A DNA stretch of 64,000 bases from the NCBI GenBank assembly GCA_902792635.1, contig CADBAG010000003.1:1-64000 (forward strand). The letters are read 5' to 3'. How positions within the stretch are numbered: the first letter of the stretch is position 1; every line of letters begins with the position of its first letter. Origin of the DNA: an uncultured Prevotellaceae bacterium (GTDB taxonomy: Bacteria; Bacteroidota; Bacteroidia; Bacteroidales; Bacteroidaceae). Shown piece by piece: positions 8,509-15,513 of this stretch. A model generated the notes under the pieces. The model ran no database searches. It saw nothing but the letters and a program-made list of their open reading frames with translations, and was not told the origin of the DNA. Both the position numbers and the translations under genes were made by a program.

Positions 8509-10554
8509 ATGAGAATAACACATTATTTACCAATGCTTATGATGGCCGTAGCACCCGTTATCAGTGCCGGTGCCAAGAGTGGCATTTCAAAGTCGGGACT
8601 TGACCTGTCAAACCTCGACCGCAGCGTGAAGCCCACGGAAGACTTTTACAAGTTCGCTACAGGCGGATGGCAGAAACTGCATCCACTGCCTGCTGCCTAC
8701 AGTCGTTTCGGCTCCTTCGACATGTTGCAGGAGAACGTGAACAAACAGGTGAGCAGCATCCTGACAACGCTCACTAAGAAGATATATGCTGAAGGCACGA
8801 CAGAGCGCAAGCTCAGCGACTTCTACAAACTTGCTCTCGACTCTGCCCGCCGTAACCGCGAGGGGCTGGCTCCTGTAAGGCCTTACATGAACGAGATTGA
8901 AGCTGCAAAGAATCTTCAGGACATCCAAGCGCTGCAGCTCAAATATGCCAAGATTGGTCTGGGTCAGCCTTTTGGCTCTTGGTTCGGTGCCGATGACAAG
9001 GACGTGAAGAACAATATCTTCCAGCTCTCTCAGGGCGGTCTGACACTCGGACAGAAAGACTGGTATGTCAACAACGACGAGGCCACACGCAAGATCCGTG
9101 AGGCTTACAAAAAGCATATCGTCAAGATGTTTGAGCTCTACGGATTCAACGAGGCTGATGCTCAGAAGAAAGCTGCTGATGTGTTCCGCTTCGAGACTGA
9201 GCTGGCACTCATCTCTAAGAGCAACACGGAGCTCCGTGACCCGCAGGCTAACTACAACAAGATGTCGCTCAAGGACTTCGAGAGCAACTATCCCAACATT
9301 CCTTTGCGCAAGCTTGCCAACGCTGAAGGTATCAACGACACGTATATCCAGGAGATGAATGTCGGTCAGCCTTCATTCTTCAACGGTCTCGACAAGATAG
9401 CTTCTGTTATGACCGCTGACGAGTGGAAAGCCATCATGGAGTGGGATCTGATCAATGCATCCGCTGGTGCACTCTCCGACAACATCCGCGAGGCAAACTT
9501 CGACTTCTTCGGCCGCACAATGTCTGGCCGCAAGGAGGATTATCCTTTGTGGAAACGCGCTACCAACGCCGTCAATGGCGCTATGGGCGAGGCGCTCGGT
9601 AAGATGTACTGCGAGAAATACTTCCCCGAGTCGTCGAAACGCATGATGGAAGCTCTCATCAAAAACTTGCAGAAGAGCCTCGGCGAACGCATTGAAGCAC
9701 AGACATGGATGAGCGATTCTACAAAGAAGAATGCCCTCACCAAACTCTCTAAGTTCTATGTCAAAGTCGGCTATCCTAACAAGTGGACCGATTATTCAAA
9801 GTTGACCATCGATCCGAAAAAGAGTTACTTCGAGAATATCCTCGCAACACGTGTCTTCGCCAACGACAAGATGATCGCTGACAAGGCCGGCAAGCCCGTA
9901 GACAAGGACGAGTGGTTCATGACTCCTCAGACCGTCAACGCTTATTATAACCCGACGACAAACGAGATCTGCTTCCCGGCAGGCATTCTGCAGCGCCCCT
10001 TCTTCGATCCCAAGGCTGATGCAGCCTTCAACTATGGTGCTATCGGTGTGGTCATCGGCCACGAGATGACACACGGATTCGACGACCAGGGTCGCCAGTA
10101 TGATGCTGACGGTAACCTTCACGACTGGTGGACAGCTCAGGATGCCAAGAACTTCGATAAGCGTGCCAAACTCTATGCCGACTACTTCGACTCTATCGAG
10201 GTACTGCCGGGTCTGCACAGCAACGGTAAGTTCACGCTCGGTGAGAACCTCGCTGACCACGGAGGTCTGATGGTAGCCTTCAACGCTTTCAAGAATGCTA
10301 CGAAGAACCATCCGCTCAAGACTGTTGACGGCTTTACACCCGAGCAGCGCTTCTTTATTGCCTATGCCGGCGTTTGGGGACAGAACATCACTGACCAGGA
10401 GATCCGCAACCGCGTGAAGCGTGACCCGCACGCGCTCGGTGAGTGGCGTGTCAATGGTGCCCTGCCGCACATCCAGGCTTTCTACGATGCCTTCGGTGTG
10501 AAGAAAGGCGACAAGATGTACTTGCCCGAGAACGAGCGCTTGCAGCTCTGGTAA
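8509..10554 (+). CDS. M13-family zinc metallopeptidase (PepO/neprilysin-like)
   Basis: A 681-residue secreted endopeptidase. A signal peptide covers about 1-20. The zinc site is HEMTH at 518-522, the third ligand is Glu579 in ENLADHGG (E579-x3-D583), and the substrate-binding NAYY sequence typical of M13 enzymes lies before it. The C-terminus matches the family in ending shortly after a conserved region with ERLQLW. It follows the ABC-F gene by 22 bases and is closed by a strong terminator. It probably degrades peptides in the periplasm. Confidence 0.9.
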   Translation: MRITHYLPMLMMAVAPVISAGAKSGISKSGLDLSNLDRSVKPTEDFYKFATGGWQKLHPLPAAYSRFGSFDMLQENVNKQVSSILTTLTKKIYAEGTTERKLSDFYKLALDSARRNREGLAPVRPYMNEIEAAKNLQDIQALQLKYAKIGLGQPFGSWFGADDKDVKNNIFQLSQGGLTLGQKDWYVNNDEATRKIREAYKKHIVKMFELYGFNEADAQKKAADVFRFETELALISKSNTELRDPQANYNKMSLKDFESNYPNIPLRKLANAEGINDTYIQEMNVGQPSFFNGLDKIASVMTADEWKAIMEWDLINASAGALSDNIREANFDFFGRTMSGRKEDYPLWKRATNAVNGAMGEALGKMYCEKYFPESSKRMMEALIKNLQKSLGERIEAQTWMSDSTKKNALTKLSKFYVKVGYPNKWTDYSKLTIDPKKSYFENILATRVFANDKMIADKAGKPVDKDEWFMTPQTVNAYYNPTTNEICFPAGILQRPFFDPKADAAFNYGAIGVVIGHEMTHGFDDQGRQYDADGNLHDWWTAQDAKNFDKRAKLYADYFDSIEVLPGLHSNGKFTLGENLADHGGLMVAFNAFKNATKNHPLKTVDGFTPEQRFFIAYAGVWGQNITDQEIRNRVKRDPHALGEWRVNGALPHIQAFYDAFGVKKGDKMYLPENERLQLW

Positions 10555-10575
10555 AAAGCAGCAAGAAAAAATACT

Positions 10576-10620
10576 GCGCGGAATCGCAAATAAACATTTA
10601 TTTGCGATTTCGCGCTTTTT
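10576..10620 (+). terminator. Strong rho-independent terminator after the M13 peptidase
   Basis: A 19-bp stem (10576-10594 with 10597-10615, one G-U pair) with a two-base loop is followed by a T-run. It separates the peptidase from the promoter of the next operon, whose -33 box begins only eight bases after the stem. Confidence 0.85.
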
Positions 10621-10622
10621 GT

Positions 10623-10653
10623 TTTGTGTTAAGAGAAGAAATCACTAACTTTG
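10623..10653 (+). promoter_or_regulatory. Promoter of the CYTH-ATPase/dNK operon
   Basis: TTTG at 10623-10626, a 19-bp spacer and TAACTTTG at 10646-10653 give a near-perfect Bacteroidota promoter 20 bases before the ATG at 10673. No other comparable promoter is seen until the tRNA gene, so all five downstream genes may depend on it. Confidence 0.78.
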
Positions 10654-10672
10654 CGATAAAATATGCGCATAA

Positions 10673-11758
10673 ATGAAAGACGTAAAAAAGATAGTACTTA
10701 CGGGAGGGCCTTGTGCCGGTAAGACCACGGCTTTGGTGAGAATAATGGATTATTTCTCCAGCCGGGGCTTTAAGGTCTTTACTATTCCTGAAGTACCCAC
10801 CATTTTTCTACAGGCGGGAATGGACTATCTGACGAAGAATCAGGACTGGTTCTATGAAGGCGAGAAGGACACACTTAAGACACAGCTTGCTTTCGAAGAC
10901 TATTTCATGGCGATGGCTCAGACGATTGACAAGCCCGTTGTCATCGTCTGCGACCGCGGCGCCCTCGACATCTCCACTTATCTCCCCAAAGAGATGTGGG
11001 AGAAGATTACGTCTCTCTGCAATGTCACCAATCAGCAGCTCCTCGACCGCTATGATGCTGTGCTGCACCTCGTCTCAGCTGCCGACGGCGCTGAGCAATA
11101 CTACAACACGACGACAAACGAAGTACGCACGGAAGGTTTGGACAAAGCTCGACAGCTTGACCGAAAGATCGTGAAGGCATGGGCAGGGCACCCGCATCTC
11201 CGCGTCATCAACAACCACGATAATTTCGATACGAAGATCAACCGTGTGCTGAAAGAGATCAGCAGCGTGCTCGGTATTCCTCAGGCCATCACCGAGGAAA
11301 GAAAATATATCGTTAAGGTCACTGGGGGCACGATTCCTAATCCTGTACAAAGCGAGATCTGGCAGACGTACCTCGTCTCTGAACCAGGGACAGAGGTGAG
11401 ACTGCGTAGACGTGAATGGGAGAAAGGAAAGTTCATCAACATCCATACAACCAAACGGCGGGTCAACGGCAATGAAGAGATCGAGACGGAACGACAGGTA
11501 AGCAATGCACTCGCAGAGTCACTGCTCGCACAGTCGGACCCCTACCGGCATACAATCCACAAGAAGCGCACAAGTTTCATCTACGAAGGACAGTACTTTG
11601 AGCTCGACCAATACCTCGACCGTCTCGATGGTCTCGTCATCCTTGAGACTAAAGGCATCACGGAAGGCGAAGAAGTGAAACTGCCGGCAAACATCCAGAT
11701 CGTAAAGGATATCACCGGCAATAAGGAATATTATAATTATAATCTCAGTCTGAAATAA
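10673..11758 (+). CDS. P-loop NTPase fused to a CYTH-like domain (TTD14-like)
   Basis: 361 residues. Residues 1-190 are a kinase-like P-loop domain with GGPCAGKTTA at 11-20 and a Walker B-like VIVCDRGALD, of the AAA_28 type. Residues from about 205 form a CYTH/triphosphate-tunnel-like half, marked by the ExRxR strand (EVRLRRREW), further basic strands (TTKRR), an ExE-like pair (EEIETERQV) and a late ETKG strand. The same domain order is known in TTD14 of animals, a GTP- and phosphoinositide-binding protein. The substrate in bacteria is unknown to me. It is the first gene of a five-gene operon and its stop shares a base with the next start. Confidence 0.75.
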   Translation: MKDVKKIVLTGGPCAGKTTALVRIMDYFSSRGFKVFTIPEVPTIFLQAGMDYLTKNQDWFYEGEKDTLKTQLAFEDYFMAMAQTIDKPVVIVCDRGALDISTYLPKEMWEKITSLCNVTNQQLLDRYDAVLHLVSAADGAEQYYNTTTNEVRTEGLDKARQLDRKIVKAWAGHPHLRVINNHDNFDTKINRVLKEISSVLGIPQAITEERKYIVKVTGGTIPNPVQSEIWQTYLVSEPGTEVRLRRREWEKGKFINIHTTKRRVNGNEEIETERQVSNALAESLLAQSDPYRHTIHKKRTSFIYEGQYFELDQYLDRLDGLVILETKGITEGEEVKLPANIQIVKDITGNKEYYNYNLSLK

Positions 11759-12387
11759 TGCATATCGTCATAGCAGGAAACATAGGAAGCGGAAAGACAA
11801 CGCTCACGAAGATGCTGGCTAAGCATTATGGCTGGGATTTACGACTGGAAAGTGTGACCTACAACCCATATCTCGAAGATTATTATAAAGATATGAACAG
11901 GTGGGCACTTAACTTAGAAGTATACTTCCTCAAAGAACGGTTCCGCGACTTATTGGAAATAAGAAAGACGGACAAGCCTATCATTCAGGACCGCTCTATC
12001 TATGAAGGCGTTTACATCTTTACAGCCAACAACCACGACATGGGCAATATGTCGGATCGAGACTTCGATACGTACATGGGGCTCTTCAAGTCGATGATGA
12101 TGGTCGCTAAAGAGCCTGACCTGATGGTCTATCTGAAGGCATCGGTGCCACACCTCGTAGACAACATCCATAAACGCGGACGAGGATATGAGCAGAACAT
12201 GAGGCTCGATTATCTCAAGAATCTCAACGACCGCTACGATAAGTTCTTTCAAAGACAATATAAGGGTAAGAAAATAACTATTGACGTGGAAGACCTCGAC
12301 TTCCTGCACAACAAAGAAGACTTTGCCTTCATTACGTCAGCAATCAATAAAAAGATAGACTTGAACAACAGAAGTCTGTTCGCATAA
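11758..12387 (+). CDS. Deoxynucleoside kinase, copy 1
   Basis: A 209-residue dNK-family enzyme that would phosphorylate a deoxynucleoside (dAdo/dGuo type most likely) in the salvage pathway. The P-loop GNIGSGKTT is at residues 7-15 and the DRS motif in QDRSIYEGVYIF carries the catalytic and substrate-binding residues; a basic lid (HKRGRGYE) follows. The start overlaps the previous stop by one base (TAATG). Copy 2 follows after 21 bases and shares the N-terminal and central sequence closely, so the pair arose by tandem duplication. Confidence 0.88.
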   Translation: MHIVIAGNIGSGKTTLTKMLAKHYGWDLRLESVTYNPYLEDYYKDMNRWALNLEVYFLKERFRDLLEIRKTDKPIIQDRSIYEGVYIFTANNHDMGNMSDRDFDTYMGLFKSMMMVAKEPDLMVYLKASVPHLVDNIHKRGRGYEQNMRLDYLKNLNDRYDKFFQRQYKGKKITIDVEDLDFLHNKEDFAFITSAINKKIDLNNRSLFA

Positions 12388-12408
12388 AACACAATTTAGA
12401 ATAAAACA

Positions 12409-13041
12409 ATGCATATCGCTATAGCAGGTAACATAGGCAGCGGAAAGACAACGCTTACCAAGCTTCTCGCTAACCGCTACGGATGGACGCCACGATTTGA
12501 ACCCGTGGACAACAATCCTTATCTCGAGGATTTCTACAACGACATGAATCGGTGGTCGTTTAATCTCCAGATATACTTTCTTAATAAGCGTTTCAAGGAA
12601 GTAGTGGAGATATCTCAGAGCAACGACACCATCATTCAGGACCGCACGATCTATGAGGACGCATGCATCTTCGCACCCAACCTCCATGACCAAGGGTATA
12701 TGTCGGACAGAGATTTTGAGACGTACAGCGACCTTTTTAACCTGATGATGTCGCTCGTCAAGAAGCCTCAGTTGATGATCTACATCCGTTCCTCTATTCC
12801 TACACTCGTCAGACATATTGAGAAACGAGGACGCGACTATGAGAAATCAATACGCATCGACTATCTCACAGGACTACAGAAGCGCTACGACAATTGGATG
12901 TCATCCTATGACGGTGAAGTCATCACTATTGACGGCGATAAAATCCATTTCGAGGAGAGCAAAGAAGACTTCCGGAAAATCACTGATATGATTGACGCCA
13001 GTCTCTACGGTCTTTTTCCGATTGGGTCGAATAATAAATAA
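12409..13041 (+). CDS. Deoxynucleoside kinase, copy 2
   Basis: A 210-residue paralogue of the preceding kinase, with the same GNIGSGKTT loop at 7-15 and DRTIYEDACIF replacing DRSIYEGVYIF. The lid has EKRGRDYE. Differences around the DR-S/T-IYE motif could alter nucleoside preference; two adjacent subunits also suggest a heterodimer such as the dAK/dGK pairs known in Lactobacillus. The start is the ATG with 21 bases of spacing. The divergent C-terminus (ends GLFPIGSNNK) is unrelated to that of copy 1. Confidence 0.88.
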   Translation: MHIAIAGNIGSGKTTLTKLLANRYGWTPRFEPVDNNPYLEDFYNDMNRWSFNLQIYFLNKRFKEVVEISQSNDTIIQDRTIYEDACIFAPNLHDQGYMSDRDFETYSDLFNLMMSLVKKPQLMIYIRSSIPTLVRHIEKRGRDYEKSIRIDYLTGLQKRYDNWMSSYDGEVITIDGDKIHFEESKEDFRKITDMIDASLYGLFPIGSNNK

Positions 13042-13077
13042 CAGATAACAAGAACGAATTAATAAAACCACAAGAAT

Positions 13078-14235
13078 ATGGAATTCGACAATTCAAGCAT
13101 TAACCTAATCACCATCGAGAAAGACGGTGGCAAAGATGTTCTGTCGATTGGACTCAAAGAAGCCTACAGAGCAAAGCCAAACTTTCAGCGCTATATGCGC
13201 CAGGAGTTTGAGCGGGGAAAAGATTTGGACAACAACGACATATTCAAATATATCGCTCTCAAGGACGATCCAGACAAGGGACCCGTCGTGGAAACAGAAT
13301 GGGAGGACAGCCGCTCGCTCGTTGAATGGCTGAAGGAAGGTCATAGTGATGATGAGAAGCGGCGTGTCTTCAGACAAGTGACCAACGCCATCAGTTACAT
13401 GCACTCCAAGGGAATGGTACACGGGAGTCTGAACGCAAGCAATGTCTTCATCACGAAGAAGGGCGAAGAGGTCAAACTGCTGACCTTCAAGCTGCGTTAT
13501 ACTGACATCATGAAACAGCCACAGGAGACGCTCAAATATGTAGCACCTGAGGCTAAAGACGGTACTGTAGGACTGGACGTACGTGCCGATATCTACTCGC
13601 TCGGTATGATGCTCAAGGATATGGGCTTCAACGCTGAGTACCACAATGTCATTGAGAAATGCTGCCGGTTCGGCCGTAACGAGCGCTTTGAGGATGTCGA
13701 CCAGCTCATAGATGCCGTCGACAAGCACCGCTTCAACCGTCCTGCAGACGAGCTGACCGATGCACAGCCGAGTATCTCAAGCAACAAGAAGATGGCGGTC
13801 ATCATCGCCATCATCGTGGTTCTCGTGTGCGTGGCCGTAGCGCTGCTCGTCGCACAGAATGGTAGCAGTGACAATCAACAGGAACCGCAGCAGACGGAAC
13901 AGAACGACTCTATCACCAACCGGGAAGACAACAGCGATCAGGACAGCACTGACAGTCAACAGCCACAGACTACTCAACCGTCCGACTCTGACCAGACGCA
14001 GCAAGCAGAACAGGCAACAGGTGATAACGCCTTCCTCAACGACCTCGTGCCGCAGATGCATACAGACCTTGATAAGATCTACAACTCAGGTGCTGATCCA
14101 GCAACAATTCATGCTAAAGTCGCTGCTTACTACAAAGGTCTGCGCCGTGTGCTGAAGAAGCAAGGCAAGACAAGCACTCAGCTCGACGCCTTTGACAAGG
14201 CATTCGCTGAATACACCCAACAAAAGAATCAATGA
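13078..14235 (+). CDS. Membrane-anchored pseudokinase
   Basis: 385 residues. Residues 1-225 have a Ser/Thr-kinase-like fold: HGSLNASN at 115-122 stands where HRDxKxxN is expected, so the catalytic Asp is replaced by Ser117 while Asn122 is kept; the DFG position near 136-139 reads TFKL; the activation-segment APE (156-158) and the structural Asp of DIYSLG (171-176) are intact. No glycine loop is visible. A membrane segment spans about 239-259, then a Gln/Asp/Ser-rich stalk (about 260-320) and a small helical domain. The kinase half is cytoplasmic if the usual positive-inside rule holds. It follows the kinases by 36 bases and overlaps the TPR gene by four. A non-catalytic scaffold or sensor role is inferred. 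Confidence 0.75.
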   Translation: MEFDNSSINLITIEKDGGKDVLSIGLKEAYRAKPNFQRYMRQEFERGKDLDNNDIFKYIALKDDPDKGPVVETEWEDSRSLVEWLKEGHSDDEKRRVFRQVTNAISYMHSKGMVHGSLNASNVFITKKGEEVKLLTFKLRYTDIMKQPQETLKYVAPEAKDGTVGLDVRADIYSLGMMLKDMGFNAEYHNVIEKCCRFGRNERFEDVDQLIDAVDKHRFNRPADELTDAQPSISSNKKMAVIIAIIVVLVCVAVALLVAQNGSSDNQQEPQQTEQNDSITNREDNSDQDSTDSQQPQTTQPSDSDQTQQAEQATGDNAFLNDLVPQMHTDLDKIYNSGADPATIHAKVAAYYKGLRRVLKKQGKTSTQLDAFDKAFAEYTQQKNQ

Positions 14236-14915
14236 AGCACATCCTTGCTTTCACACTGATGCTATGTCTCCCGACGGGAGCCATAGCTCAAAACAATAAT
14301 CCTCTCCGTGACAGTCTGAAGGTTGCCACGGAGAGGTTGTCGTATCATCCTGACTCTATCGATCTGCGTCTTAGGAAAGCAGGATGGAACATACAATTAG
14401 AAGAGTGGCAAAACGCGAAGATAGAATATGACATTGTGCTTCGGCATGAGCCGACCAACATTGCCGCACTCTATTACCGTGCTTACTGCAACGACCGTCT
14501 CGGACGCTACAACTTTGCACGACTCGACTATCAAAACGTCCTCACACTTGTACCGGGCAATTTTGAGGCTCGTCTCGGCTTAGCCTTGCTCAACGAGAAA
14601 GACCAGCACTATACCGAAGCGCTCGACGGCATCAACCAACTCGTCACTGCTCATCCAGACTCCGCTGTGGCGTGGGCTGCAAGGGCAGGCATAGAAAGCG
14701 AGAGAGGCATGAACGAACTCGCAGAATATGACTACGAGAAAGCTTTGCAGCTCGACCCTGACAACAAAGACTACTTGCTCTCGCGTGCCGATCTGAGAAT
14801 AAAGCTCCACCGCTTTACCGATGCCCAACGAGATCTCGACAAGCTCGTAGCATTGGGAACGCCTCGCGCTGCCCTTAAAGAATGGTACGATAAGATCCAC
14901 AAAAACAAGAACTAA
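14232..14915 (+). CDS. Secreted TPR-repeat protein
   Basis: 227 residues with an N-terminal signal peptide (cleavage probably after AIA near residue 18) and about five tetratricopeptide repeats, seen in phrases such as NIAALYYRAYCNDRLGRY, FEARLGLALLNEKDQHY and YDYEKALQLDPDN. TPR arrays bind proteins. The start overlaps the pseudokinase stop (ATGA), so the periplasmic stalk of that protein is a natural candidate partner. Confidence 0.82.
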   Translation: MKHILAFTLMLCLPTGAIAQNNNPLRDSLKVATERLSYHPDSIDLRLRKAGWNIQLEEWQNAKIEYDIVLRHEPTNIAALYYRAYCNDRLGRYNFARLDYQNVLTLVPGNFEARLGLALLNEKDQHYTEALDGINQLVTAHPDSAVAWAARAGIESERGMNELAEYDYEKALQLDPDNKDYLLSRADLRIKLHRFTDAQRDLDKLVALGTPRAALKEWYDKIHKNKN

Positions 14916-14967
14916 ACGGTGCTTATCGAATAAACTTCTCTTCTTTCGAATTATTTTTTGCTTTTTT

Positions 14968-14999
14968 CTTGTTGGAACCAAAAAAAAGTATTACCTTTG
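14968..14999 (+). promoter_or_regulatory. Promoter of the tRNA-Met gene
   Basis: CTTG at 14968-14971, a 20-bp spacer and TACCTTTG at 14992-14999 precede the tRNA by 36 bases. Confidence 0.65.
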
Positions 15000-15035
15000 C
15001 ACTCGCAATTCAGAAATGAAGGCAAAACAAATGAT

Positions 15036-15109
15036 GGCGGGATAGCTCAGCTGGTTAGAGCGTCGGATTCATAATCCGGAGGTCGTGGGATCGTGGCCCA
15101 CCCCCGCTA
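15036..15109 (+). tRNA. tRNA-Met (CAT anticodon) with an atypical T-loop
   Basis: A cloverleaf can be drawn: acceptor 15036-15042 with 15102-15108, D-arm GCTC/GAGC, anticodon stem TCGGA/TCCGG around TTCATAA (anticodon CAT at 15070-15072), variable loop AGGTC and T-stem GTGGG/CCCAC. The T-loop reads ATCGTGG instead of TTCRANY, and the seventh acceptor pair is A-C, so tertiary contacts may be weakened. CCA is not encoded. The elongator type is favoured; an isoleucine tRNA with a lysidine-modified CAT is possible. The gene is the attachment site of the accessory island, and a second 3' half lies at 19882. Confidence 0.82.
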
Positions 15110-15245
15110 CATTGAAAGTCAAGGAGTTACAGAGAAATCTGCAACTCCTTTTGCTTTTTATACGAACACCATGCGAACACGCATAGGCTCGGTAACGGCC
15201 ATGATACGCCGTTTCGTATCACCGTATTTTCCTCCGTCCTTCACG
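15066..15245. repeat. Left direct repeat (attL-like) containing the tRNA 3' half
   Basis: From the anticodon stem of tRNA-Met onward the sequence recurs at 19882 (offset 4816 bp) with few differences. The repeat covers the tRNA 3' half, the terminator and a stretch with TAGGCTCGGTAACGGCCATG, and similarity continues through the AlbA_2 gene pieces up to about 15900. A tRNA 3' end duplicated at the two borders is the usual result of tyrosine-recombinase integration. Confidence 0.8.
15121..15157 (+). terminator. Terminator of tRNA-Met
   Basis: AAGGAGTT and AACTCCTT form an 8-bp outer stem, CAGA/TCTG continues it after one mismatch with a GAAA loop, and a T-rich tail follows. The same hairpin is in the second repeat copy at 19937-19970. 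Confidence 0.75.
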
Positions 15246-15248
15246 ATA

Positions 15249-15512
15249 TCATAATATGCCATTTAATCCGCCTCTTAACGTGCCATTTAATGTGCCATTA
15301 GCGCCACTTAATCCGCCACTTAATCCGCCACTATTGGACAACGGGGCATTGAAGCGAATAGTCAGGTTGGCAAATGGCTCTGCGACCTCGAAGGTTGGCT
15401 CTGGTAATCCCGCAGCTTTACAACCATCAATGATGAGCGTAATGCCTCGTCCCCACGCCTCCATGAGTCCACGTCGATAGAAGACGTCGGCTATTCGTGG
15501 ATTCCGTGGCAT
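15249..15512 (-). pseudogene. C-terminal fragment of an AlbA_2/ATP-binding protein
   Basis: An 87-codon frame carries only the end of a Schlafen AlbA_2-type protein: VFYRRGLMEAWGRG, the motif GLPEPTFEV, then a tail of GGLSGGL repeats. The frame starts directly after the stop of the full-length paralogue and has no N-terminal domain, so it is a relic rather than a gene. The tail is encoded by 12-bp tandem repeats (two GGLS units here, four in the second copy at 20065). Confidence 0.75.
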
Positions 15513-15513
15513 T

